From Castanea sativa (Eukaryota > Streptophyta > Magnoliopsida > Fagales > Fagaceae), in assembly GCF_040712315.1 (NCBI RefSeq), contig NC_134013.1, forward strand, positions 7,847,001 through 7,911,000: a DNA stretch of 64,000 bases. Direction: 5' to 3'. The number at the start of each line of letters is the position of its first letter. Positions within the stretch are counted from its first letter, which is position 1. The notes under the pieces were generated by a model. It was not told the DNA's origin and did no database searches. It saw nothing but the letters and a program-made list of their open reading frames with translations. Both the position numbers and the translations under genes were made by a program. Positions 45,141 through 56,722 of this stretch are shown here, piece after piece.

Positions 45141-46110
45141 GTACTAAATTTGCTTTTAATTTAGCAATTAAAAACTATGTATTTAGGTGGGAATAATATA
45201 AGAGTTGTGTGTGAGAGAGTGTGAAGAAACTCAAGTTGTGTGCATTCAAGAGGAGTCTCGCAACTGGATCTTGCGATTGGCAAGTCGCCAAAGTGCTACA
45301 CGTGTGAAGCATGCAGGAAGTTGAAAGGTCACGACAGCTGGAGCACTACAAGAAAAAATATACAGTTTGGCCTGGCAGTTAACTCACGACTTGTTCCAGT
45401 CGCGAGTTCGAATCATCAAAATGCCCTGTTTTGCAGAAAAATGACTTTTCACATTCCTCTCATACCCTACTATAAATACCCTTATACCCACAAAATGTAA
45501 TATACTGGAAAATGAGCCTATTGAGAGAAAAACCCTAAGAGATGTTTCTTCAACACACCCACCTTATTAGAGAGAGAGAGCTAATTTAGAGTGTTGAGAG
45601 TGTTTTTGGAGCTTTGAAAGCATTGGAAGATACCAAGAATGGCGGATGCAATATGGAGCTTATTGCGAGATCCGGAAGTTAGAGAAGACACGGTTAGGCT
45701 TAACCAGTTGGTAGCAGGAGCTTGGAGGGGTGAAGTACATTGGGTATACTAGGTTTGGTGGGTCTTTTGTTATTCATGTACTTCAACTTTATTCTCTAGT
45801 TGATCATTTCACTGTTTGGAGGGTGGTGAAGAGATTTTTCGTTAAGTTCTTCGGTTTCCTCTTCAATAACACGTGTTGGTATTATCTTTATGTTTGCATC
45901 TCTCTTCCCTTACTCTTTACCTTTTAATTGTTATTGTGTTTGTGATTAATTATAGTTTATTGTGTTTTACCAATATGAGTTTAGCTTATTTTCATCATTT
46001 CGCACATATATTGTTTGTGTATAAGCTTGTGTTGGTATTTTTGAAAATAGAGGTCTAAACATTCATTAGTGTTTTACACACTAATTAAACTTTTAACTAA
46101 TTACTTTTTT
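45141..46110 (+). other. Unassigned repeat-like segment with a promoter-like TATA
   Basis: A less AT-rich stretch with CTCGCGAC/AAGTCGC motifs (45255-45415), a TATAAATA (45469-45476) about 30 bp before a possible transcript start, then leader-like ACCCTAAGAG and AGAGAGAG. It reads like an LTR promoter/leader, but neither TG...CA ends nor a target duplication could be fixed. The short ORFs at 45240, 45730 and 45873 have no recognisable domain. Confidence 0.35.
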
Positions 46111-46669
46111 AGTGTAATCTAAGTTTGAACCCTAGATTTCTTGTTCACTAACGAGATTTTATTAGGTTGAACTAAACTGAACCATAGAAATTATATCTTT
46201 ATCATGTATAAAAGTAATGTACAATTGGGATGGCGTTAACGCATAATGCATATACCATCGTGTCAGATGCAACTTCCTTATTTAGCTCGCAAGATGCGAC
46301 TTCCTTTTAAAGATGCCAATATTCCTAGCAGCCCCATTAAAGCTATTGAATCGAAATAAAGAACCTCCTTACATCATTCGATTCATTACAGGTCGATAAT
46401 TAATAACTTCGTTAATGTCCTAGAAAGAGAATAGATTCATATTTGTCATGATATATATGCTACCTTTGTTCACAATGTGAAGAATGCTCTCATATACAAA
46501 AGATTAATGCTATAGTCTTTTCATCTTTTCCTTTCGATACATAGAGTTTTGAATCTTTTAGTATCATCTTTATTTGTTTTGAAACAAAGATTGTCTGGTG
46601 ATTTTTTTTTTTTTGGGTATTTGTTAATGAGTGTATCTAGAGCTCTCTGAACACAATATTCACTCTTGG
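46111..46669. other. Intergenic DNA, no gene seen
   Basis: No coding or repeat signal supported. Confidence 0.4.
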
Positions 46670-47138
46670 ATGTTTGTAATCGGTAATCCTCCTAGTTCAG
46701 GTCTGGTGAGCAACGAAATATAATCTCATAAGAATTTAAATACACAATTGTTTCAAAGCAAATGAAGACAAATGTGATCCTTTAAAAAAAATGTCAAAAT
46801 ACATCGTTAATTCATAAACTTTTAACTTACGAGCAATTGCCCAAAACCTTATAACTTAGTGGCATTATTTATTGCCTATTCTTTCTTATGAGGAAAACTA
46901 GGATTCGAATCTCCTCTCTCCCACATATTGTAACAATTAATCTTCTCAAATAAGAAGCCCAACTGATCCTAAAGTTTAAAGTGATCATTTTAATTAGTAT
47001 CATCTCAACTTTTTTCCCTTGTATACAATGAGTGAATGAGGTGAATTCGAATAAGAAAATAGGATAATATTATCAAGTTATGATGCTTTTGACCGTAATT
47101 GTAGTTGTATGGAGTGATCCGACAGCCAAAATGAGTTT

Positions 47139-47353
47139 CTATTGGTGCAACAAATTAAGGCTATGCCCATCTCCATCTATGTGCTTCGGCAGTTGGGCTT
47201 CTTGAGATTGTCTCAGACCATCATAGGAATGTGCGGTTGGGCTACTTGAAATTGTCTCAGACACATCATAGGAATGTCCAGAGCTACCACCATCCAATGC
47301 TAGGAAAAATAAGATAATTAACACAATGTCTTTCACTGTCCTTGTCCCCAATC
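47139..47353 (-). pseudogene. Possible small secreted-peptide exon in block Y1
   Basis: The minus strand is open for 70 codons to the stop at 47139-47141. It reads a hydrophobic run (IVLIILFFLALDGG) then a hydrophilic tail with a repeated SYD motif (GHSYDVSETISSS, AHSYDGLRQSQ), coming from a ~45-bp internal DNA duplication. There is no ATG: the first codon is TTG, preceded by CCCTACAG, which could be a splice acceptor, and a TGA lies upstream in frame. The paralogous Y2 copy (about 49100-49240) lacks the internal duplication and is broken by frame changes. It could be a terminal exon of a small secreted protein or chance. Confidence 0.3.
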
Positions 47354-48182
47354 TGTAGGGCTGTCATGCAGCACCACCCAAAAAAAGAAAAGAAAAGGGG
47401 ATAATAAACCCAATTATTGAACCAAGCTTGAAATGGATTCTTATCTAGTCATTCTCCAACATGGTTGTAAATTAAATCAAATCTTTTGATAATTCTTTCC
47501 CAAAACAAATGGCTGCAGTCTGCAACTTTTTGATAAACTGGACTTGGGAGCACTAACCCAAAATTTATCTGGATGTTTGCAGTCCTCCTATTTCATGTCT
47601 AGTGAGAAATGAATATTTGGTCTCATATATGTATTTAAATATAAAATTGTTTCATAACAAATAAAGAGAAACGCAATCCTTTAAAAAACAAAAGTCAAAA
47701 TACACTACTAATCCCTAAACTTTAATTACAAGCAATTGCCTAAAAGCTTGTAATTTTTTTAGCATAATTGTTTAGTCTTCCTTATGAAGAGAACTAGGGT
47801 TCAAATCTCCCCTTGTCCGCTTGTTGTAACAATTTAAAATAAAATATAATTAAAAAAAATCATCGCAAGCAATTTTAGTCTTAAAGTTTAAAGTAATTGT
47901 TTTTAATCCTAAAAAATTAAAATGATTCCTTTATTTAGACCTCTAAGATGAGAATGGTTGGCTATAAATTTAGTTGACAAGAATATTTTTAGTTAGATAC
48001 TTACATCTCAACTCTTCTTTTTTTGCTCCAGTGCCACAGATTGGTTTCTCCAAAAAAAAAAACTCTTCTTTTTTTTTTCTTTTTTTTTTAATCTTTATAA
48101 TGAGTGAATAAAGAAAAATTGAAAAAGAGTCTTGTAACTTAATTAATTAGCACATTTTGATATTTTCAAGGAAAACATTCAT

Positions 48183-48964
48183 GTGGCGTTTGGTACGGAG
48201 AAATCCACATTACTCCTGACATCTAACTTCCTAGGAATGTGATTCTTGGGAATCACATTCCTAGGAACGTAGTTATTCCTATGTTTGGTTTTATTGGGAA
48301 TGTGAGATGATAATATTTGGTTTATTCCCAGGAATCTTAAATGAATTATTTATTTTTCTCATTCTATCCTTAGATTTGAATGTGAACTACCAAGTCCTTT
48401 AAAAAAAATATTCCTCTAAATAAATAATGAAAAACCACATATAAACTATTAATTATGACAAATTCATTAAAATTATAATCTAACATTTCAAAATGACAAG
48501 TACAATACAAAAATAACTATTTAAATTCTTAAATATTTTTATTCTTAATAATAATTTTTAAAATAATTTAATTCATAACAAAACAACCTGACAACTTTTT
48601 TTTTTTCCACACATTAAACCTAAATAAAACTTTGTTAAAGAATATATCAACATAGTTGACTATCCTGTTTATATTATTTTGGCAGGAAAAGATAAAGACA
48701 AGGGAAAAGATATTGATAATTTGTTTTATATTTTATCTTACTTGCTTAAATGATAAGGAAAAGGGGTTAAAATTATCAATTTATAAAAATACAATTTCCT
48801 TTAAGCTTAGAAATTTGGATGAATCCACATTCCTACTGAGAGGGGTTTAAGGGGGGAATCCAGATTCTCCTGGCATCTGATTCCCTAGTGTGAGTTGCAA
48901 CCAAATATGGAAATCTTTAAACATTCCTAGAAATCCTAAAACATTACCCCGTACCAAACGCCAC
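48183..48964. mobile_element. Non-autonomous DNA transposon, GTGGCGTTTGGTACGG ends
   Basis: Terminal inverted repeat GTGGCGTTTGGTACGG at the left, its inverse CCGTACCAAACGCCAC at the right. Subterminal ATTCCTAGGAAT-like palindromes recur (48230-48285, 48920-48945), and TCCTGACATCTAACTTCCTAG at the left resembles TCCTGGCATCTGATTCCCTAG at about 48869 in the same orientation. AT-rich middle without transposase. Target duplication not found; superfamily open. Confidence 0.75.
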
Positions 48965-49475
48965 GTCAGGGTATAAATCCCTTCACTCCCAACTATCAAT
49001 GTATAGAAAGAAAAAAAATAATTTGAATTTGAATTTGAATTTTTTTTAAATGTTATTAAGTTATAAGGCTTTTGACCTTAATTGTAGTTGTATTTGATGA
49101 GTAATCCCACAGCCAAAATGAATTTTTATTGGTGCACCAAATTAAGACTATGCCCATCTGTGTGCTTGGCATGGGCAGTTGTGCTTCTTCAAATTGTCTC
49201 AGACATCATAGGCATGTCCAGATCTACCATCCAATGTTAGGAAAAATGAGAAGTCATGCAACCATTAAAAAAAAAAAAGATTAATAAACACTAAAACACA
49301 ATAATTGAACCACTTTGCTTGTAATGGATATTTATCTTATCTTTTGATAATGAAATGGATATTTATCAAGTCATTCTTCAACATGGTTGCAAGCAAAATG
49401 AAAACTTTTGACATTCTTTGCCAAAAAAAAGAACTGCAGTCTGAAGCTTTTTGATAAACTGGACTTTGGGAACTC

Positions 49476-51779
49476 ATGATACTCTTTCTCATAAGAGTAA
49501 ATAAATAGTATATTAATAATGCTCTAGGCCCTTAACTTTCTTCACAACCATTTCACATTGTGAAGGTGTTAAATTGTAATTGAAGTAAAACCAATTTCAC
49601 ATTGGTAGTAGGCCTAACCACTTATACTATTTGGACTATGAACCGATTAAAGAGTAATTCTAATACCACATAAAATACTATAACTTTTACTACAACTATT
49701 CTAAGTGGCAAATTATGATCAACTATTTGTCACTTTCACGTAGACTATCATTTTTTCTTCATTACTCACAGTTTACCATGTAAACAAATGTAGCAAAAGT
49801 TGTGGTCTAAGTCGCTAAAAAATTTCTGAATATTTGTGTCCCCTAATGTACTGTTTCTATGATACGAGATAATCATTTATAGTGATTATCATCAATTCTG
49901 AATGTACAACGAGAGTAGAGTTCCCCATTAACCATGGATCAAGGCAAAATTCACAAAATATGCAACTCGACTGATTTTATCTTTCACCTTTTGCCTTGTT
50001 GAATATATGTTGCGATTAAATCCGTTGAAACTTTTGACTGCAATAGGCGTTGTCCTCTATTAACATGATTACAATAACAAAGTGATTTAGGAGAATTTCC
50101 ATCGTTCAAAGCAGGAAGAATAGCTGTAAAGCTACAACATAAAAGCCAGGATAGTATTGAGAAAACGAAGTTCCAACATAGTTGGATCGGAATGGCCAAT
50201 CCTTTCAAGTTTCAAACTTTATTTGTCCTTTTTATCTTTTCATTCATCAACTTCAAAACCTTTTCGGAACAAAGAATGGCTAACTTATTATATAATAATG
50301 TTACAATGCGGGGACTAAAAGCTCCATTAGCCCATATATGAGGAAAAGAACACAACCAAAAGCTGCTTTAATTGAGTATACAAATTGAGGAAGAAATGAT
50401 CTTTGACCAAATTTGATCTTTACATTAATATCAGATTTTCAAGACAATTTAACATCTGGGTATTGGTTAACTTAGCAATTCACTATAAAAGTGTACAATT
50501 AAAAAAAGAAGCCGAAAAAGATAGCTCATTTAGTGGCTAATTGATTGAACAAAAAGACACATTCCACATTGGTGGGATCGACAATGAATCTTTGACCAGA
50601 AGAACTTAAATCCTTTGTGTACGCATGCTCTTCTTGCTAGACTGAGTCATTGACATCATGGGTTACTCAATCATGCAGAGATAGCCAATGTAACGACAAG
50701 GGAGTCATATATGGACGAATGACAATGGTGGGTAAGAGGCAATTCTAGGTGTCTACACTTCGATAATGCCTAAAAGTACTTGCCTACGATTGCAAAGTAG
50801 TGGTCTTGATCGATATGTATGACAAGTTTGCAGTCATGTCTACACAAAAAGTTGAAGAAGATAGAATTTTGGGCTTATTGTCAAGGACATGTTTGTTTTG
50901 CATGGTTGGAATGACAAGTTAAAGATGTGAAGAAGAAATTTCCTAGGAGTGAGAGTGATTAAAGCAATCACATGTACATCGTCTAAGCTTTTGGTACATG
51001 AATTGTTTCTAGTCCGACGAATAATTCAGCATATGCTTGTATATAAATAAAAAAAAGAATCTCAATTTAGTATTGATAACAAAATCGATCGAGATCATTA
51101 TCGAGGTAACATCAACGTCGATATAAGTTGGACCGAAACCATGTGAAGGATTAAAAGCTGATAACAAAGCATGCAATTTCTATAGTTCATCTCCCAAAAA
51201 AAAAAAAAAAAAGATAACAATGCATGCAATGATTTTTTTTGACAAAACCGACCAATTAGGAGGCCTTTTATTAATAGCAAAAAAGATTATGCATGAAATA
51301 TTAATTAGCTTTTTCTTTTTTATAAGATTAATTAGCTTTTTAATAATTAAGTTTATTATCATGCACCCATCATCTATTGGGTAGATGAATGTGGTTACAC
51401 GTGGGTGTGTTGTCAAGCACAATATGGTAGTAATATACACAATTTTTCAGTTTAAAGTAGGAAAATAATAACAAGATCATGTTTTTATACTTCAGCTCCA
51501 ATTATCCTATATATATAATGTAATTTTTCTTGATATTATAATTGAGTAGATGGGATCCCTTAAACATAATTCAAAACCCATCTCAAAATGAATGATCTAA
51601 ATAACGTTAAATAACTTCTTCTAATCTTAAGCTAGCTCATAAATCGGAGAATAGGATGATATCATTTTTTTAGAGTACTTGCGTACTTTTCTTTATGGCT
51701 AGAAAAGGGATTCTACATAATTAGATGGAATGGCATATAAAAATAAATAATAATAATAATTAAATAAAAACACATAATC
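49476..51779. other. Intergenic DNA, no gene seen
   Basis: 2.3 kb. 50560-51000 is less AT-rich but has stops in all frames. The ORFs at 49984-50208 and 51180-51440 have no recognisable features. Confidence 0.45.
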
Positions 51780-51929
51780 AGATGGAAAAAAAATTATTAC
51801 AAACATTTTTTATTTTACCAAGAGCCAGCAAATTATCCATCACAGGTAGTGAGTTATCATATAAAACAAAGGTACAGTGAAGACTTGGACCTAATTTAAC
51901 AAGTGTATCTACACACTAATTAGCCCTGT

Positions 51930-52180
51930 AAATATACTCAATTCAAGTCCAATAGAGAACTTTCAAAATGTTCCATCAATTGATTAGCAACACTAAACTT
52001 TCATAAGAGATGAACTACAGCCAATACATATAGTTCTATACATAAGTTGGTGACCCTAATTCTAGAGCTAGAAGAAGTCCATCTCTTATGGCCCAAAACT
52101 CAGCCATATAACTTGACCCCCTGTTATCGAGCTTCAAATTGCTTTTGATGTAAAATGTTTGGGTAGTTGCCCAATTTAAT
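51930..52180 (-). pseudogene. LINE RNase H fragment
   Basis: The minus strand reads YMAEFWAIRDGLLLALELG, the segment with the catalytic Glu of the RNase H type found in plant LINEs. After a frame change it continues as VTNLCIEL and a Leu-rich stretch. Flanks are low complexity (C-run 52271-52288). Isolated and dead. Confidence 0.65.
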
Positions 52181-52406
52181 GAAATGTTCTTGAGTTTGGC
52201 TATCAAAAAAAGAAAAAAGAAAAAAAGAAAAGCCCCTAATATATTATCACTATTTCGAAGTTTAGCCCCGCTCCCCCCCCCCCCCCCCAATCTGCCTGGA
52301 TTTTCAAGTACATATAGACCTTTGTATAGCTTGTCCCACTACAAGGCACATGGTTATCCCCATATCACAATTTCTTTTTCTCCCCCCTCCCACTTTTTTT
52401 TTTTTT

Positions 52407-52570
52407 AAGTGTTACATTCACAATATTTTCACAATAAATCATAAGTAGTTAGTTGTTATTACTTTAAATTTGAACTTATCACTGAGATCAATTTTTCGTT
52501 CTAACAATAACAACCGGTAACAATCTGCCACTTAAGATTTGTTGTGAAAATATTATGGATATAATATTTC
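52407..52570. mobile_element. MITE family B, copy 2
   Basis: Left GTGTTACATTCACAATATTTTC, right GATTTGTTGTGAAAATATTATGG: about 30-bp inverted ends around AACAATAACAACCGGTAACAA. Confidence 0.78.
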
Positions 52571-53175
52571 TTTTTTTTTTTTTTTTGTCCCCTTGGATGA
52601 ATCAGAATCCAAAGCCTTTACTTTCTCTTTCTTTTTCTTTTTTGTTTTGAGTGAATGTAAAACACAGTTTCCAGAACATAAAACAAAAAACAGTTTCATT
52701 ATTCTTCGTCTATTGTGGGCCGCATCCTTTGTATGTCTGATGCAAATTTAGTAAAAATAATCATGACTACGTCCTTAGAATGATAATTTCAGCTACTAGG
52801 TCCATAAGAAATTTGAATAACATCCATAATATTTCAGTCCCCCACTTCTTTTTTGTTTTTTCCCCTACTAGGTCCAAGAACATCATTTGTCATCAATTGG
52901 CAGGCCAGTACATCTAGGCCCAGCTAGAAATTGATCACCAATGGTAACCCCACCCGAGTTTTCTGTAAAAGTTGGGTCCAGACGGAGTACCCTGCAGATC
53001 AGAAATATAGAAACTGATTAGGATTAAAATTAAAACAATGAAGGGTTCAAACTAATTAATTGGGCCCAATTAGTATTTTCTTTCTCTTCTTCTTCTTCTT
53101 TTGGTGTGCTTGCGCCATAGTTGCATTTCAAATGACCGCTCATCCATGACCGCTCATACAGGAATTTGGGAATTT
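52571..53175. other. Intergenic DNA, no gene seen
   Basis: Low-complexity CTT tracts (52616-52640, 53082-53101). The lower part may be internal sequence of the adjoining copia-type fragment. Confidence 0.4.
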
Positions 53176-53542
53176 GCTCTGATACCATATCAGAAAATCA
53201 GAGAATTAAAACTGAATATTTTCATTAATTAACAAGAGTGATTACAGAAACTACATTTATACTAGTCTATACAAGTGTGAAAGCAAAAATAACTAAATAA
53301 CAGAATTAACAACCTATCACACCTACTAACTTCAGGATTAACAAACCTTCTCATGTGTTGTCACTTATAAATACCTAACTACACTAAACTACATGCCGTA
53401 TAGAAATAACTTCTTATTGTCGTTTTGTCTATGCTCTGCTATTGATGTGTCTGCACTGTGATCACTGCTATGGCCTCTGATCTTGCTAGCTTCATCTCTG
53501 CTCTTGCTATTAATCCTGTTAGCTTCATTTATATTCGATACA
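53176..53542 (-). mobile_element. Copia-type LTR fragment with primer-binding site
   Basis: GCTCTGATACCA (53176-53187) is the exact complement of the initiator-Met primer-binding motif TGGTATCAGAGC used by many copia elements. The adjoining 53188-53542 would be the LTR read on the minus strand. The ends are TA-like at one side and CA at 53541-53542; the outer boundary is a guess, and no internal coding region is left. Confidence 0.5.
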
Positions 53543-53876
53543 TTTGACCAGGTCAAAGTTTCATGTGCTTCACCAAATAAAAGTTAGAGTTGGTAAATTT
53601 ATTTGATTTCATAAAATCTTGATTGATGCAAGCCCAATTTTCATCTAAAATCTATTAGCACTCATTCTGAAGGTGATCTTTGGAATTTGAAATTGGTCAA
53701 CTATCAAATAAATAGATGAGGGGTAAAATAGTCAAATAAAAAATCTTAAAATATCAAACTTCATATGTTTTAAATTTCGTTATGTTCCTTCAAAAATATT
53801 CTATTCCGATACATAAATCGGTGTACTAAATCTCATATACTATTTCAATCAAAATGTATCTATTATGGTGAAATTA

Positions 53877-53890
53877 AGACGTTTTGAGCA
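53877..53890. repeat. Target-site duplication of LINE 2 (left copy)
   Basis: AGACGTTTTGAGCA, repeated with one change (AGACGTTTCGAGCA) at 57979-57992. Confidence 0.85.
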
Positions 53891-54893
53891 TGAGCATCAT
53901 ATACCATGAGTTGTTTTAAGCTCCCTAATAAACTGTGAGAGGAACTGACAAGTATGGTGCGACAATTCTGGTGGGGACAGGTGAAAGATGAAAAGAAGCT
54001 CGCTTGGATGAGCTGGGAGAAGATGTGCTTACCTAAGGAGAGAGGTGGGATGGGTTTTAGGGACCTAAAAATGTTTAATCTAGCTCTCCTAACAAAGCAA
54101 GGGTGGCAGTTGTAGACAAACTCATTCGCACTGTTTTACCGAGTATACAAAGCAAAATATTTTCCCAGGTGTGACTTCGTGGATGCAAAATTGGGTGGAC
54201 AGCCATCATACGCTTGGAGAAGTATTCATGCAGCTCAAGCACTGGTAAGAAGGGGTTTGAGGTGGCAGGTGGGTAATGGGGAAAATATCAAAATATGGAG
54301 AGATAAATGGCTTCCTACACCAAAAACATACAAAGTTGTAACACCCGAGAGAGGAAATTCACAGGTAACAATGGTATGTGACCTCATAGATACTGAGAGC
54401 AAGGAATGGAAAGTCGATGTGGTGCGTTAGAATTTTTTACCCGAGGATGTTAAGGCGATTTTAAGCATTCGTTGTGTGCCAGTGGAGCTCGGGACAAAAT
54501 AGTTTGGGCGGAGAATAAAAATGGGCGGTTCTCGGTAAGGAGTGCATACAAGGTGGCCATGGATGATGGTTTGGAAGGAAGAAGAGCGAGCTGCTCAAGT
54601 TCATCCAAGGTGAGGAAGGCGTGGAAGAGTTTATGGGGATTGAACGTACCAAACAAAGTAAAACACTTTGCATGGAAAGCTTGTAGGAATATTCTGGCAA
54701 CAAAAGAAAATTTGCACAAGAGAAATATCACGTGTAATGATTTTTGTGATTATTGTGGGACCCAGACAAAGACAGTCAGCCACCTATTCTGGTTCTATGA
54801 ACACGCCAAAGGAATATGGTCTTTTAGTAAAATATCTATACCTTTCGAGGTGAGACCATCATGGGATTTTATGGAGGTCATGTGTAAGGCGCA

Positions 54894-55215
54894 TGTTAGA
54901 GATATATTAGCCCATTGTATAAGCCTAAGCCTAATTCTACTTTGTGTGCAAGCCAAGTCTCCTACTTGTACTAGAAGTCTATTAGTTTAGGGTTTAGTCT
55001 ACTATATATACACATGTTATGGTTCATTGTAACACAGGATTTGTACTACACTCTGATATATTATTGATATAGCCCTTTAGGGTTTTCTCCGTAGATGTAG
55101 GCTGTTAGGCTGAATTACGTAAACCTTGTATGTTATTGTGTTCTATATTTTATACTTTCGTTTCCGCATCTATAATAATATATTCAACCTGGTGTATCAA
55201 TGCTAATATTTAACA
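54894..55215 (+). repeat. TRIM LTR 1
   Basis: 322 bp, TG...CA, containing TATATATACACATG (55005-55018) as a possible TATA region. Confidence 0.93.
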
Positions 55216-55505
55216 TAGTATTAGAGCCACTTTCCTATAGCCATGGTTTTCTATCCTTACGGTGTATTAAGAGCAATCTTTGTCTTCCTCGGTGTTTCTT
55301 CGCTGCGTTCATCTTCTTTGGCTTCCCACTGCTGCCGTCAAATCTCTCCGGTATAGTTATGTCATCGATAGAAGTCACATCAACACTGCAAGACCATTGC
55401 CTTCCTCAAACCACCGTCACAGAACCAAACTTCATTCAAGGGATCTTCTCAACCTTATCAAATCTCAAGATTTCATCAAGCTTCCATCTTAAATTTGAGA
55501 GGGGG

Positions 55506-55836
55506 TGTTAGAGATATATTAGCCCATTGTATAAGCCTAAATCTAATTCTAATTCTAATTCTACTTGTGCAAGCCAAGTCTCCTACTTGTACTAGAAGTC
55601 TATTAGTCTAGGGTTTAGTCTACTATATATACACATGTTATGGTTCATTGTAACACAGGATTTGTACTACACTCTAATATATTATTGATATAGCCCTTTA
55701 GGGTTTTCTCCGTAGATGTAGGCTGTTAGGCTAAATTACGTAAACCTTGTGTGTTATTGTGTTCTATATTTTATACTTTCGTTTCCGCATCTATAATAAT
55801 ATATTCAACCTGGTGTATCAATGCTAATATTTAACA
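55506..55836 (+). repeat. TRIM LTR 2 (shared middle LTR)
   Basis: 331 bp. Longer than LTR 1 because of a small local repeat (CTAATTCTAATTCTAATTC, about 55542-55562). Confidence 0.93.
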
Positions 55837-56126
55837 TAGTATTAGAGCCACTTTCCTATAGCCATGGTTTTCTATCCTTACGGTGTATTAAGAGCAATCT
55901 TTGTCTTCCTCGGTGTTTCTTTGTCGCGTTTATCTTCTTTGGCTTCCCACTGCTGCCGTCGAATCTCTCTGGTATAGTTATGTCATCGATAGAAGTCGCA
56001 TCAACACTGCAAGACCATTGCCTTCCTCAAACCACCGTCACAGAACCAAACTTCATTCAAGGGATCTTCTCAACCTTATCAAATCTCAAGATTTCATCAA
56101 GCTTCCATCTTGAATTTGAGAGGGGG

Positions 56127-56436
56127 TGTTAGAGATATATTAGCCCATTGTATAAGCCTAAGTCTAATTCTACTTTGTGTGCAAGCCAAGTCTCCTACTT
56201 GTACTAGAAGTCTATTAGTCTACTATATATACACATGTTATGGTTCATTGTAACACAGGATTTGTACTACACTCTAATATATTATTGATATAGCCCTTTA
56301 GGGTTTTCTCCGTGGATGTAGGCTGTTAGGCTGAACCACATAAACCTTGTGTATTATTGTGTTCTATACTTTATACTTTCGCTTCCGCATCTATAATAGC
56401 ATATTCAACCTAGTGTATCAATGCTAATATTTAACA
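56127..56436 (+). repeat. TRIM LTR 3
   Basis: 310 bp. Lacks a TAGGGTTTAGTCTA stretch present in the other two LTRs (near 56217-56221). Confidence 0.93.
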
Positions 56437-56722
56437 GCGCAAAAGTGGAGTGAAGCTATGCCGGGTTTGGTGGAGCGGATTGTAATGGTCTGTTGGGGAA
56501 TATGGAAAAGCCAGAATGAGTTACATCATGGAGGAAAGGGCAGGTCAGGTAGAGTTGTTGTACGAAGTGCGTTAATGCTTCTTGAAGAGCATCAGAGAGT
56601 AAATGAGAGTCCCAAGGCCACCAAGGACAGGATGCCTTTGCCAGAGAAGTGGAGCCCACTAGCGCAGGGGTGGTATAAGGTCAACGTCGACAACGAGGTA
56701 TTCACAAAACGGAAGCAAACTA

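Larger units (their letters stand above)
46670..49475. repeat. Duplicated block X-Y, with a transposon in the second copy
   Basis: X1 (46670-46995) matches X2 (47566-47905) and Y1 (47068-47540) matches Y2 (49050-49475), at clearly diverged identity. Order is X1-Y1-X2-[insertion]-Y2. The extra spacing before Y2 is largely the element at 48183-48964. Confidence 0.8.
54889..56441 (+). mobile_element. TRIM (miniature LTR retrotransposon) array: LTR-internal-LTR-internal-LTR
   Basis: LTRs at 54894-55215, 55506-55836 and 56127-56436 all start TGTTAGAGATATATTAG and end ATATTTAACA. The two internal parts, 55216-55505 and 55837-56126, are 290 bp each. Each internal part begins with TAGTATTAGAGCC, close to the initiator-Met primer-binding site, and ends with the purine tract GAGAGGGGG. 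One pair of 5-bp duplications (GCGCA, 54889-54893 and 56437-56441) flanks the whole array. No gag or pol. Inserted in LINE 2. Confidence 0.95.

Noticed and set aside
49984..50208. 74-codon minus-strand ORF with a hydrophobic segment
   Set aside because: No recognisable family, no repeat support and no upstream regulatory signal; the length is expected by chance.
55200..56132. Duplicate 103-residue ORFs
   Set aside because: They span the LTR end, primer-binding site and internal part of the TRIM array, and appear twice only because the internal part is duplicated.
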